Assembly: GCA_963763495.1 (NCBI GenBank) | Contig: CAVXOY010000019.1 | Span: forward strand, 1 to 64,000 | Reading direction: 5' to 3' | Origin: DAOUEO01 sp963763495 | Lineage (GTDB): Bacteria > Chloroflexota > Dehalococcoidia > DSTF01 > JALHUB01 | Length of the DNA: 64,000 bases | In this document: positions 26,912-35,674 of the stretch, piece by piece | Layout: each line of letters opens with the position of its first letter | Numbering within the stretch: the first letter of the stretch is position 1 | The notes under the pieces: generated by a model | What the model was told of the DNA's origin: nothing | The model's database searches: none | Seen by the model: the letters and a program-made list of their open reading frames with translations, nothing else | Translations under genes and position numbers: made by a program

Positions 26912-27596
26912 TCAGGCCGGCTTGTTCGCCAGGACTATCTCCGTGCCGGTAAGCAGGGTGATCAGGAGCCAGCTAAGGTCCCTTCGGTAGAACCTTCTAA
27001 TGTTCTCGAACCCGGCCTCCTCCGCTAGAGGCTCGGCGAGGACGGGCCGGCAGTTGCCATAGAGATTAGGGCCTATCTCATAGAGGAACTCAAACAGGGT
27101 CTTTCTCTTCGTCTTCTTGCTCATGTTGACGAGGACGAGCTTGCCGCCAGGCTTCAACACACGCTTGAACTCGAGAAGGATTGGGGGGATCTGGGGGGTG
27201 TCTATCAGGTCCAGCATGTAGGAGTTGTAGAGAACGTCGAACTTGCCATCCTCGAACGGTAGGGAGAAAGCGCTGCCTTGAGCAAGGTTTACCTTCGCGA
27301 GCAGACCTTCCCTTTTCAGCTTGGCCGCTGCTTGCTTGAGCATTGCTTCCGTTAGGTCGACGCCGTAGACCCTGCCCTGCTGCCCTACGGCGTTCGCGAT
27401 GCCCACCACGGCCCTCCCCGTTCCGACCGCCACCTCGAGAACCAGGTCTCCTTCCTTTATCGCCGCTGAGCTTGAGGGCCTCTCTGTGATGCCGGGGCTC
27501 GTAACCGGTAAAGGGGTCGTAGTACTTGGAGAGGCGGGTGTACAGCTTCGCTATCCCATTTGGGTCTTGGATGCGGGTGCGGATCAAGGTGATCAC
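26912..27596 (-). CDS. Class I SAM-dependent methyltransferase, UbiE-like (one frameshift)
   Basis: GTG at 27596 gives MITLIRTRIQDPNGIAKLYT, then LSKYYDPFTGYEPRHHREAL. The frame shifts near 27465 and continues LVLEVAVGTGRAVVGIANAV (SAM motif I), VYGVDLTEAMLKQAAAKL, FEDGKFDVLYNSYMLDLI and EFKRVLKPGGKLVLVNM. The joined product is about 228 residues. The C-terminal region (YGNCRPVLAEPLAEEAGFEN) is like other small-molecule methyltransferases. Substrate unknown; quinone or lipid methylation is possible. A promoter (TTGACA, 17 bases, TAGCCT) is at forward 27660-27688. Confidence 0.82.
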
Positions 27597-27659
27597 CTCG
27601 GCGTTTCTAGGCGGGTACCGTCTCGGCTCGGAGCATTGAGGCCAGCTTCGGACGAATCT

Positions 27660-27688
27660 AGGCTACGCTCGCCCCCATATCGTGTCAA
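27660..27688 (-). promoter_or_regulatory. Promoter for the leftward methyltransferase
   Basis: On the minus strand TTGACA (forward 27683-27688), 17-base spacer, TAGCCT (forward 27660-27665). Perfect -35, weak -10. Confidence 0.4.
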
Positions 27689-27827
27689 GCTGCTTCCGAC
27701 GGCCGCTAGGACGGCGGCGAGATGACCGCCGGACCGCGCTCTGGTTGACGATGCCGCCTCACCCTAGTAGTTTGGAGAGTAGGGCCGTCACTCTTGACAG
27801 GCGTACCGCAGTAGGAAAGGTTGCCGG

Positions 27828-28550
27828 ATGCTGGTGCCTCGCTCTCCCGACCTGGCACGCCGGGTTTTCTCACCAATCGCGGCCGGCTACGACCGCCCGG
27901 CGGTCCTGCTGAGCCTGCTGCAATACCGCCGCTGGCATCGATTCCTCCTGGCGAGGTTGGACGCTGCACCCACTGAGGGACACGGCGCACGAGTGCTCGA
28001 CATGGCTACGGGCACGGGGATGCTTGCGTTCGGGCTGCTCCAGCAACCCGGCACACAGGTGGTCGGCGCCGACATCACGCGGGCCATGCTGCTGCAAGCA
28101 CAGGCGAAGCTGCCGCAGGACGGACGGCGGCTCAACCTCGTGGAGTGCTCCGCCGAGTCGCCGCCCTTCCGGGACGCCGCCTTCGACGCCGTCGTGTTCG
28201 CCTACCTCCTGCGCTACGTAGACGATGTCGCGGAGACGCTGCGGCGCATGGGTCTGCTGGTCAAACAAGGGGGCGTGATGGCGTCACTGGATTTCGCCGT
28301 ACCCCGCAGCATCTTCTACCCGGCATGGCGGCTCTACACCGGCTTTGTCTTGCCGCTCGCTGCCTTGACGTTCTCCCGTTCGTGGCGGCAGGTTGCCTCG
28401 TTTCTGGGCCCGAGCATTCGCGACTTCTATCGCGCCTGGCCTGAGGATGCCCTGTTGGACGCCTGGCGTGACGCGGGGTTTCCCAACGTGCAGGCGGCGC
28501 GGCTGTCGTTGGGGGGAGCGCTCGTCATCTGGGGGAGGAAGGAAGGTTGA
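27828..28550 (+). CDS. Class I SAM-dependent methyltransferase, UbiE/MenG-like
   Basis: 240 residues from ATG 27828. It has RVFSPIAAGYDRPAVLLSLL, the start style of UbiE/MenG enzymes, then ARVLDMATGTGMLAFGLL (SAM motif I), VVGADITRAMLLQAQAKLPQ, RDAAFDAVVFAYLLRYVDD and LRRMGLLVKQGGVMASLDFA. The hydrophobic stretch YTGFVLPLAALTFSRSWRQV suggests a lipid-like substrate, as in demethylmenaquinone methylation. The last codons overlap the start of the next, membrane-protein gene, indicating coupled expression. The substrate is inferred only. Confidence 0.82.
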   Translation: MLVPRSPDLARRVFSPIAAGYDRPAVLLSLLQYRRWHRFLLARLDAAPTEGHGARVLDMATGTGMLAFGLLQQPGTQVVGADITRAMLLQAQAKLPQDGRRLNLVECSAESPPFRDAAFDAVVFAYLLRYVDDVAETLRRMGLLVKQGGVMASLDFAVPRSIFYPAWRLYTGFVLPLAALTFSRSWRQVASFLGPSIRDFYRAWPEDALLDAWRDAGFPNVQAARLSLGGALVIWGRKEG

Positions 28551-29305
28551 GGACGCGAAAAGGGGCACAGGCCACCGCGACGGAACACTTGGGCTCGGCA
28601 TTCTACGCCCTGCACCCCGGCGGCTGGCGCGACTACGTTACCCTGCTTCACCCGCCCTACACGCTCTGGCACTTGAGCTACGTTGTGCTGGGGGCAGCGC
28701 TTGCGCCTGCTATCCACTACGACCGGCTGGCCGCCACTTTGATCGCTTTCCTGCTGGCGCTCGGTTTCGCCGCCCACGCACTCGACGAGCTCTCCGGCCG
28801 CCCGCTCAAGACGCAGATCCCGAGCCCGGCACTGTGGCTGATCGCTATTGTCGGCCTTGGAGGGGCGGTTGGGCTCGGGGTCGCGGGCAGCATCGCCGTC
28901 ACGCCGTGGCTGCTGGCGTTCGTCGCGTTCGGGCTATTCATCGCGCCTGCTTATAACCTGGAGTGGTTCGGCGGCATGTTCCACACCGACTACTGGTTCG
29001 CGCTCGCCTGGGGGAGCTTCCCTTTTCTGACGGCCTACTGGGTCAACGGAGAGCGCTTCGAGCTGTCGGCGTTGGCAGGGGCCGCCGCCGCTTTCGGGCT
29101 CAGCCTGGCGCAGCGGACGCTGAGCTACCGCGTCCGAACGATCAGGCGGCGTGTTCGGGAGATTGAAGGGACGGTTCTCTACCTGGACGGGCGCAGCGAG
29201 CGGATCGACCGTGCGTGGGCGCTGGCTGTGGAGGAACGAGCTTTGCTGCTTCTCTCCGGCACAGCGATCGCCGTGAGCGTAGCCGCGCTGCTGACGCGAG
29301 TCTAG
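28547..29305 (+). CDS. Polytopic membrane protein, possibly distant UbiA-like
   Basis: 252 residues with about six or seven hydrophobic helices. The TTG start at 28547 overlaps the preceding methyltransferase stop. The segment GWRDYVTLLHPPYTLWHLSY followed by AAHALDELSGRPLKTQIP recalls the first Asp-rich motif of UbiA prenyltransferases (NDxxDxxxDxxxxRPL), but only a single Asp-Glu pair remains. A second Asp motif is not seen, although HTDYWFALAWGSFPFLTAYW sits in roughly the right place. Either it is a divergent UbiA-fold enzyme or a relative that has lost prenyl-diphosphate binding. The coupled methyltransferase would fit lipid-quinone or terpenoid chemistry. Confidence 0.55.
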   Translation: MRTRKGAQATATEHLGSAFYALHPGGWRDYVTLLHPPYTLWHLSYVVLGAALAPAIHYDRLAATLIAFLLALGFAAHALDELSGRPLKTQIPSPALWLIAIVGLGGAVGLGVAGSIAVTPWLLAFVAFGLFIAPAYNLEWFGGMFHTDYWFALAWGSFPFLTAYWVNGERFELSALAGAAAAFGLSLAQRTLSYRVRTIRRRVREIEGTVLYLDGRSERIDRAWALAVEERALLLLSGTAIAVSVAALLTRV

Positions 29306-29323
29306 ATCATCGGGATTCGGGAT

Positions 29324-29631
29324 ATGGTTCACCTCGTCAGGCTGGCCCATGGGCTGATCTCCACTCTCTTCCTGTCGTGCCTGGGCTACGTCTACTACTG
29401 CGGCGTGACGGATACGCGCTCAATCTGGCTCGTCCTGTCGGTCATCGCGCTGGCGGGAGAGGGAGCGGTGGTGGCGCTGAACGGCGGCGATTGTCCGCTG
29501 GGGTTCCTGCACCAGCGGGTAGGCGACGAGAAGGCTTCTTCGAGCTGTTTCTCCCCAAGCGGGCGGCGAAGCTGGCTGTGCCGTTTCTGGCGGCGGTGAC
29601 GGTGGTTGGGTTCGGGTTGCTGGTGGTGTAG
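29324..29631 (+). CDS. Small membrane protein, DUF2784-like (one frameshift)
   Basis: ATG at 29324 gives MVHLVRLAHGLISTLFLSCL, then YVYYCGVTDTRSIWLVLSVI and ALNGGDCPLGFLHQRVGDEK. After a one-base loss near 29536 it continues FFELFLPKRAAKLAVPFLAA and ends VGFGLLVV at 29631. About 102 residues and three helices. The N-G-G-x-C-P-L motif in a small membrane protein is like DUF2784 families. Function unknown; it follows the UbiA-like gene by 18 bases. A GC-rich inverted repeat (GGGCGGGCA/TGCCCGCCC, 29659-29679) after the stop lacks a T-run. Confidence 0.6.
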
Positions 29632-29773
29632 GACGGGGCAAGGGCAGGAGAGAAACGAGGGCGGGCAAGATGCCCGCCCCACGATTTCGGAGAGCAGGCC
29701 GAACGCCGAGTGGCAGAGGGCGGGTCTGCTAGTGTATGCTAGACAAACACATCCCTGAGAAGGAGTCACCACG

Positions 29774-31060
29774 ATGACTACTACGGCATCTGAGGTACGA
29801 GTAAAGGGCGAGGCGGCGAAGGCGACGGCGCGGCAGATGGCAACGCTGTCGACGGAGACGAAGAATAAGGCGCTGCACGCTATCGCCGACGCGCTGCTGG
29901 CCCGCGAGAAGGATATCCTGGCGGCGAACCAGGCGGACTACGATGAGGGGAAGAAGGCGGGGCTCAGCGATGAGATGCTGGAGCGGATGACGCTCAACCA
30001 CGCGCGGGTCGAGGGCATCGCCGCTGACACGCGGAACGTGGCCGGCCTGCCCGACCCCGTCGGCGAGAAGTTCGAGATGACGATCCGGCCGAACGGGCTG
30101 GTCATCGGGAAGACGCGGGTGCCGATAGGCGTCATCGGGTCGGTCTTCGAGAGCCGGCCGAACGTGGCGGTGGACATCGCGTCGCTCTGCTTGAAGTCGG
30201 GCAACGCGGTGATCCTGCGCGGCGGCGAGGAGTGCGCGCGCTCGAACACCATCCTGGGGCAGATCGTGGCGGAGGCGGCGACGAAGGCGGGCGTGCCGGC
30301 GGGGGCGATCCAGCTCATCGAGTCGCTGGACCGGGGGCTGGTGCGGGAGATGCTGAAGATGAACGACGTCATCGACCTGCTGATACCGCGCGGCGGGCCC
30401 GGGCTCATCGCGATGGTGCGGGAGAACGCGACGATGCCGGTGGTATCGGCGGCGGCGGGCGTCTGCCACACGTACGTCGACAAGGCGGCGGACCTGGAGA
30501 TGGCGGCGACTATCGTCCACAACGCGAAGACGCGGCGGCCGACGATCTGCAACGCGCTGGAGTGCCTGCTGGTGCATCGGGACGTGGCGGAGCGCTTCCT
30601 GCCGATGATCGCGGCGAAGTGGTCGGAGAAGGGCGTGGAGATGCGCTGCGACCCGACGGCGCTGAGCATCCTGCGGAAGGGGAACGGGGCCAGCGCCTGG
30701 AAGGTGGTACCCGCATCGCCGGAGGACTTCGGCAAGGAGTTCCTGACGTTCATCGCGGCGGTGAAGGTCGTCGACTCGGTGGACGAGGCGATGACGCACA
30801 TCGCGACGTACGGCTCGGGGCACTCGGAGGCGATCGTCACGGAGGACTGGCCGACGGCGAGCCGCTTCCTGACGGAGGTGGATTCGGCGGCGGTGTATCA
30901 TAACGTGAGCACGCAGTTCACGGATGGGGCGCAGTTCGGGCTGGGCGCGGAGATCGGGATATCGACGCAGAAGATGCACGCGCGGGGGCCGATGGCGCTG
31001 AAGGAACTGACGACGTACAAGTGGATCATTTTGGGTAACGGACAGACCCGTCCCCTGTAG
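29774..31060 (+). CDS. proA: Gamma-glutamyl phosphate reductase ProA
   Basis: Second step of proline synthesis: reduces glutamyl-5-phosphate to the semialdehyde with NADPH. The intact 428-residue product has MATLSTETKNKALHAIADAL, RVPIGVIGSVFESRPNVAVD, SLCLKSGNAVILRGGEE, LIPRGGPGLIAMVRENATMP, NAKTRRPTICNALECLLVH (catalytic Cys in ICNA), ATYGSGHSEAIVTED, FTDGAQFGLGAEIGISTQK and HARGPMALKELTTYKWI, all family signatures. ATG at 29774 follows GAGAAGGAG. It is 4 kb from proB, with unrelated genes between them. Confidence 0.97.
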   Translation: MTTTASEVRVKGEAAKATARQMATLSTETKNKALHAIADALLAREKDILAANQADYDEGKKAGLSDEMLERMTLNHARVEGIAADTRNVAGLPDPVGEKFEMTIRPNGLVIGKTRVPIGVIGSVFESRPNVAVDIASLCLKSGNAVILRGGEECARSNTILGQIVAEAATKAGVPAGAIQLIESLDRGLVREMLKMNDVIDLLIPRGGPGLIAMVRENATMPVVSAAAGVCHTYVDKAADLEMAATIVHNAKTRRPTICNALECLLVHRDVAERFLPMIAAKWSEKGVEMRCDPTALSILRKGNGASAWKVVPASPEDFGKEFLTFIAAVKVVDSVDEAMTHIATYGSGHSEAIVTEDWPTASRFLTEVDSAAVYHNVSTQFTDGAQFGLGAEIGISTQKMHARGPMALKELTTYKWIILGNGQTRPL

Positions 31061-31080
31061 ATAGAGTCAAGGAGGAGAGA

Positions 31081-31425
31081 ATGGCAGAGTATTACTTCGA
31101 GCGGGAGTGCCGGACGCCGTATTCTGAGAGCTACGTTATCGACGCCGACGAGGACGAGGTGGGACGGATCGACATCCACTATACGGCGAGCGTCGCCTAC
31201 GCCACGCTGTGCATCCCCGATTCGCTGTCGGAGGACGAGATCCAGGACTTGATCTCGGAGATCGACGAGCGGCTGGTGATGAGCAACGACCCTTATCGCG
31301 AGGACTTCATCGTGACGGTGTGGGCCGGGCACGAGGCGGGAGTGTACTCGGAGGAGGAGACTCTGGAGGACGAGGAGGAGGAAGAGGAGTTGGAGGAGTC
31401 AGAGGGGAACGGTCACCGGGAATAG
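31081..31425 (+). CDS. Acidic protein of unknown function, 114 residues
   Basis: ATG at 31081 follows AAGGAGGAGAGA, 20 bases after proA, so probably the same message. The first 85 residues look folded (YYFERECRTPYSESYVIDAD, VGRIDIHYTASVAYATLCIP, IQDLISEIDERLVM, DFIVTVWAGHEAGVYS). The last 25 are almost all Glu/Asp, ending GNGHRE. I do not recognise a named family. The clean ribosome site, codon use like proA and a terminator straight after make it a likely real gene. Confidence 0.75.
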   Translation: MAEYYFERECRTPYSESYVIDADEDEVGRIDIHYTASVAYATLCIPDSLSEDEIQDLISEIDERLVMSNDPYREDFIVTVWAGHEAGVYSEEETLEDEEEEEELEESEGNGHRE

Positions 31426-31467
31426 GGAACGACCCGCGAGACGGGTAGGACTAACTGAGGATCAAGG

Positions 31468-31499
31468 CGCCTGTCTGCCTTCCGGCGGGCAGGCGTTTC
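31468..31499 (+). terminator. Terminator after the proA unit
   Basis: Stem CGCCTGTCTGCC/GGCGGGCAGGCG (31468-31495, two G-U pairs, four-base loop) followed by TTTCCATTT. Confidence 0.65.
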
Positions 31500-31519
31500 C
31501 ATTTGCGCGAATCGGAGGG

Positions 31520-32447
31520 CTAGGAGAGAAGCTCGCGGGGGCGGCGGGGACGGCCGTCGTCCGGCTCCACGTGGATCGTCACCTCAGCGCCGGGGAGGCG
31601 CTCCTGGATGTCCCTCTCGATGCCATCGCAGACGGTGTGGATCTCCTCCACGCTGCGCTTGGGGTCCACTATCAGGTGCAGCTCGACGTAGCGCTGGTGG
31701 CCGGAGCGGCGGGTGCGCAGCTTGTGGAAGCCGACGACCTCGTTCTCGTAGCGGAGAAGGGTCTGCTGGATGAACTCCTCCTCTTCGGAGCGGCAGGCGG
31801 ACGTCCATGATCTGGTGGCTGGCGACCGTGATTATGCGCACGGAGGAGAAGATCAGGAAGGCGCTGAGGAAGAGGGCGACTACAGCGTCGAACTCGTGGC
31901 GACCGGTCAGGCCGACGAGGACGAGGGCGGTGATGACGGCGATGGCCTGGGCGATGTTCGTCCAGAGGTGGCGAGAGGCGGCGGTGAGGACGAGGGAGCC
32001 GGTCTCTCTGGCGGCGCGGGCGACTTGAATGACAACACCCAGGTTTACCAGCGCGGTGACGACCATGGCCACCAGGCCGAGGCCAACGCTGATCTCAGCC
32101 TGGCCGACGATGAGCCGTCGTATAGCCTGGTAGAAGATGAAGAGCCCACCAGCGCCGATTAGGAGCCCCTCGGCACCGGCGGCTATGCCCTCGACTTTGC
32201 CGTGGCCGTAGGGGTGCTCTTGGTCGGCGGGCTTGGCGGAGAGGCGGACGCTCCAGAGGTCGAAGATGGAGGCGCCGACGTCTTCGAGGCTGTCCATGGC
32301 GTCGGAGAGGACGGCGATGCTGCCGGTCATGAGGCCGACAACGGCCTTGAGGACGAGGACGAAGGCGTTGGAGAGCACGGGGATAACTGCCGCTCGGGAG
32401 GTGCGGTCGCTGAGGAGTCCCTGTCCCTGGTCAGCCAGTGCGGCCAT
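31520..32447 (-). CDS. Cation diffusion facilitator family transporter (one frameshift)
   Basis: CDF proteins export divalent metals such as zinc, cobalt or iron in exchange for protons. From ATG 32447: AAVIPVLSNAFVLVLKAVVG, then LSDAMDSLEDVGASIFDLWS (helix 2, metal site with Asp) and HPYGHGKVEGIAAGAEGLL (family signature). DAVVALFLSAFLIFSSVRII follows, then SHQIMDV. The frame shifts near 31800, and the cytoplasmic CTD follows: GFHKLRTRRSGHQRYVELHL, VEEIHTVCDGIERDIQERLP and VTIHVEP, ending at 31520. The joined length of about 309 residues is normal. Its start nearly abuts the preceding gene. Confidence 0.87.
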
Positions 32448-32449
32448 GG

Positions 32450-33541
32450 CTACTGCAGCGTCTCTCCCTGGTCGGCTCCCCCAGCCGGCTGTCCTTCTCT
32501 CTCGTCGGCGGAGGCGGCGATCAGCGGCGGTGAATCGGCGCCGGTCGCCAGGGCGACGCCGAGCGGTTGGTCAGCCGGCGGCGCGGTCGCGAGGCGGCGC
32601 ATCGTGAAGGCGAGAGCAATGAGGCCCACTATAACACCAAACCAGAGTGTCGTGAAGCGGATGATCAGGGTCGCCAGAGCGGCCGTGCTCTTGCTCATGT
32701 CCTCGACGATGGCCTGGAGGAGGCCGGTGATACCCCCTTCGGCGACGCCCATGCCGCCGGGGGCGATCAGGACTATCGCGCCGGCAAGGGTGGCGACGGG
32801 GAGGATGAAGGCGGCCTGCACGAGCAGCGTCCAACTGCCGTCCTGGCCGAGCCCGACAAGGACGAGGTAGAACGCCAATACTTCGCCCGCCCAGGAGATG
32901 ACGCTGAGGACGGTGGTGAAGATGAGGCTCCAGGGAGAGAAGAGGATGTAGGTGCTCTCATAGAAGACCTCGGCCTGGGAGGCGAAGCGCGAGACAACGG
33001 GCAGGCGCTCCGCGTGGTGGAGGATGGCGCGCATCGTGGGGCGGTGGCGGGCGACGATCATCGCAATCACGGAGCCGACGGCGACGATGACAAAGACCTC
33101 CCACGCTTCGCCGAAGATGAAGAACCCGGCGCCGGCGAGGAGCAGCAGGGCAACGGCGTCGGTGAAGCGCTCGGCGAGAAGGATGGGGGCGGTGCGGATG
33201 AAGGGGACGCCGTGCATCTCCTGCACCAGGTAGCTCTTCAGCCACTCGCCCAGCTTGCCGGGGGTGATGACCATGCCCAGGCCGGAGAAGAAGGCGAGGA
33301 AGCTGTCTCGCTTGGGGACGTTGTGGACGCCGATCTGGCCGAGGTAGAAGTGCCACTTGACGAAGCGGATGAGGTAGTTGCCCAGCGAGAGGGCGAGGAG
33401 AAGGGGCATGAGCTCCCAGCGGAAATCCTCGAGGCTGCCGTAGATGTCCGAGAAGTCGCCGTAGGCCATGAGCCCGACGGCGATGGCCATGCCGAAGAGC
33501 AGGGATATGATGAACTTCGACCGCAGGTTCTTGAAGGTCAA
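32450..33541 (-). CDS. Lysylphosphatidylglycerol-synthase-type membrane protein (UPF0104)
   Basis: 363 residues with about eight helices. Segments such as LGNYLIRFVKWHFYLGQIGV, FSGLGMVITPGKLGEWLKSY, PILLAERFTDAVALLLLAGA and VLIAPGGMGVAEGGITGLLQ are the standard motifs of the LPG_synthase_TM/AglD2-like family. Members flip or move lipids, or accompany glycosyltransferases. There is no C-terminal aminoacyltransferase domain, so it is not MprF. The last 45 residues are a soluble Ala/Pro/Gly-rich tail. It lies between the DUF362 and CDF genes on the same strand. Confidence 0.85.
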   Translation of the reverse strand: MTFKNLRSKFIISLLFGMAIAVGLMAYGDFSDIYGSLEDFRWELMPLLLALSLGNYLIRFVKWHFYLGQIGVHNVPKRDSFLAFFSGLGMVITPGKLGEWLKSYLVQEMHGVPFIRTAPILLAERFTDAVALLLLAGAGFFIFGEAWEVFVIVAVGSVIAMIVARHRPTMRAILHHAERLPVVSRFASQAEVFYESTYILFSPWSLIFTTVLSVISWAGEVLAFYLVLVGLGQDGSWTLLVQAAFILPVATLAGAIVLIAPGGMGVAEGGITGLLQAIVEDMSKSTAALATLIIRFTTLWFGVIVGLIALAFTMRRLATAPPADQPLGVALATGADSPPLIAASADEREGQPAGGADQGETLQ

Positions 33542-33578
33542 GAGATCGCTTCCTCGACAGAGGCAGGGACGCTAGCTG

Positions 33579-34685
33579 TCAGTAGCTCTGGAAGAGCCTG
33601 CCCCACTCAGTCTGGAGGGCCTGCTTTGCCCTCTTCCGCCCCACCAGGGGATACCAGAGGTAATTGTAATACACGTTGGAGGCGAAGAACGACCAGGGGA
33701 CTATGGGGGTGCGAAGGAGCAGCTTCTCGAAGGGCTTCAGGGGGCCCCAGTAGATGAGCTTCTGGCCGCGGCTGGCGAAGGTATCCTCGTCGCTGCGGAA
33801 GCCGAAGTTGATGCCGCTGATGTCCATACCGACGACTTCGATCTTGTCAGGGTCGCCGCAGCCCAGGCCCCGCTCGTGGGCGAGGCGTATGAACTTGAGG
33901 GAGAGCGGGTCGAAGCCCATAAGCTTGGCGGCGACGGCGTCGATGGCGACCTGGTCGGCGCTGGCCAGGATGAGATTCTTCACATGAGGGCGCATGGAAC
34001 GGGGCCCCGGGCCGTCGCCGGCGATGGTGCCGTCCATGACAGCGAAGATGCCGGGGTGGATCTCCTTCTGGATCGTCAGGAGGTCGACGAGGGTCTCGTG
34101 GATCACAGAGTGGGTCCAGTGGCGGCGGAAGCTCAGGAGGCCACCGAAGGCGTTCTTCATCGCGCCGGTCATGGTGGTGAAGACGTGGGTCTTCAGGGTC
34201 GGCAGGTGGATGACGTTCTTGCCGATGAGGGCCTGCGGTACCTTTATCCCGTCGGGGAAGACATTGTGCAAGACCAGCATCTCGCCCTTGGGCTCATAGG
34301 GAACCCAGGGGACATCCTTGTCCGTCAGGTGGAGGCTCTGAAGACCGTACTTGTCGAGGACGGCCTTGTGCTTGTTCTTGACCTCGCCCTCGTGGGAGTC
34401 GACGACGACGGTGCCGTTCTGAACGGGTAGAAGCTTGTGGTAGCCGTCCTGCTGGAGCGTCCGAATCACGCCTTCGAGTTGCCAGGGGCTCGTGGAGCAG
34501 GCGGGGTAGTAGCGCTGCCAGGAGATGTTGATCTTCAGGGCGGTCTCCACGTCGGCGGGCAGGGCCTGGGCGTATTCGGCGAGGCGCATGGCCTGGCCGA
34601 TGTCGTCGAGAACGGTAGCGGCGCTGGTGTAAAGGACGGCGACCAGGGGCCGCGGCGTGGATGTTGTCTTGGATTTGTCGGTCAT
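33579..34685 (-). CDS. DUF362 domain protein
   Basis: 368 residues. KINISWQRYYPACSTSPWQL, IHLPTLKTHVFTTMTGAMKN, FGGLLSFRRHWTHSVIHETL, FAVMDGTIAGDGPGPRSMRP and LILASADQVAIDAVAAKLMG are DUF362 features. Some DUF362 proteins are fused to ferredoxin domains; this one has no CxxCxxC cluster. Function unknown; redox or metal-binding roles are proposed for relatives. It lies five bases after the transketolase C-subunit gene, so it is probably cotranscribed. Confidence 0.82.
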   Translation of the reverse strand: MTDKSKTTSTPRPLVAVLYTSAATVLDDIGQAMRLAEYAQALPADVETALKINISWQRYYPACSTSPWQLEGVIRTLQQDGYHKLLPVQNGTVVVDSHEGEVKNKHKAVLDKYGLQSLHLTDKDVPWVPYEPKGEMLVLHNVFPDGIKVPQALIGKNVIHLPTLKTHVFTTMTGAMKNAFGGLLSFRRHWTHSVIHETLVDLLTIQKEIHPGIFAVMDGTIAGDGPGPRSMRPHVKNLILASADQVAIDAVAAKLMGFDPLSLKFIRLAHERGLGCGDPDKIEVVGMDISGINFGFRSDEDTFASRGQKLIYWGPLKPFEKLLLRTPIVPWSFFASNVYYNYLWYPLVGRKRAKQALQTEWGRLFQSY

Positions 34686-34690
34686 GCGAG

Positions 34691-35647
34691 TCAGTCCTTC
34701 TTGCGCTTGAGCACGGCGCGCACTTCTCGGGCGATGTCGTCGGCGGTGAGGCCGTACTTCTCCAGGAGCTGATCGGGCGCTCCCGACTCGGCGTAGCGGT
34801 CCTTCATGCCGACGAAGCCCATCGGCACGGGCTGATTGGCCGTGACAACCTGGGAGACCATGCTCCCCAGGCCACAGTGCACGAGGTGCTCCTCGGCGGT
34901 GACGATGGCGCCGGTCTCGCGAGCAGCGGCGATGATGGCCTCCTCGTCGAGCGGCCTCAGGGTGGCCATGTTCAAGAGCCGGCAGTCGATCCCTTCTTCC
35001 TTGAGCTTGGCAGCAGCGTCGAGCGCCGGCTTGGCCATGACACCGAGGGCGATGACAGTTACGTCCTTCCCCTGCCGGAGGAGATGGGCTTTGCCGAGCT
35101 GGAAGCGGTAGGTGGCGTCATAGATGACGGGTGTCTTGGCGCGGGAGCAGCGGATGTAGTAGGGGCCGGGCTTGCGCAGGGCCGTCTCGATGGCCTGCGC
35201 CGCCTCGATGACATCGGCGGGGACGATTACCGTGAACCCAGGCAGGGAGGAGACGAGGGCGAGGTCTTCAATCGCCTGGGCGGATATGCCGTCCTCACCG
35301 ACTGTGAGCCCGCCGTGGCTACCGATTATCTTCACGTTGAGGTGAGGATGGGCGACGGCGATGCGTATCTGGTCGAAGCAGCGGCCGGGAGCGAATACAG
35401 CGAATGTGCTGGCAACCGCGATCTTTCCGGCGGCAGCGAAGCCGGCGGCGACACCGATCATGTTCTGCTCCGCGATACCCACGGTGAAGAAGCGCTCAGG
35501 GAAGGCGGCCGCGAAGACGCGGGCGGTGGTAGAGACGCCGAGGTCGGCGTCGACGACGACGATGTCGAGCCCTTCTTCCCGCAAGCGCACGAGGGTAGGG
35601 CCGAGAGCCTCGCGGGTCGCCGCCATTGCTGGGGGGGCCAGGGTCAT
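34691..35647 (-). CDS. Transketolase, C-terminal subunit
   Basis: Split transketolase second half: the pyrimidine-binding and C-terminal domains. 318 residues: LDIVVVDADLGVSTTARVFA, RFFTVGIAEQNMIGVAAGFA (the TPP-binding Glu), KIAVASTFAVFAPGRCFDQI, GSHGGLTVGEDGISAQAIED, PGFTVIVPADVIEAAQAIET and a C-terminal DITVIALGVMAKPALDAAA-like domain. It pairs with the gene just upstream (35675-36535). It moves two-carbon units in the non-oxidative pentose phosphate path, here the likely source of pentoses and erythrose-4-phosphate. Confidence 0.93.
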   Translation of the reverse strand: MTLAPPAMAATREALGPTLVRLREEGLDIVVVDADLGVSTTARVFAAAFPERFFTVGIAEQNMIGVAAGFAAAGKIAVASTFAVFAPGRCFDQIRIAVAHPHLNVKIIGSHGGLTVGEDGISAQAIEDLALVSSLPGFTVIVPADVIEAAQAIETALRKPGPYYIRCSRAKTPVIYDATYRFQLGKAHLLRQGKDVTVIALGVMAKPALDAAAKLKEEGIDCRLLNMATLRPLDEEAIIAAARETGAIVTAEEHLVHCGLGSMVSQVVTANQPVPMGFVGMKDRYAESGAPDQLLEKYGLTADDIAREVRAVLKRKKD

Positions 35648-35674
35648 CGTTAGCTTTCTCCTATGGCGATGGAA

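Noticed and set aside
29659..29680. GGGCGGGCA/TGCCCGCCC hairpin as a terminator before proA
   Set aside because: Strong stem but no T-run on either strand. Could be a simple GC repeat.
29729..30979. Long open frames antisense to proA (416 codons), and to the membrane protein gene at 32567-33757 (396 codons)
   Set aside because: High-GC codon bias leaves the opposite strand free of stops. The translations are His/Arg-rich or Asp/Glu-rich low-complexity strings with no recognisable domains, while the sense frames match known families.
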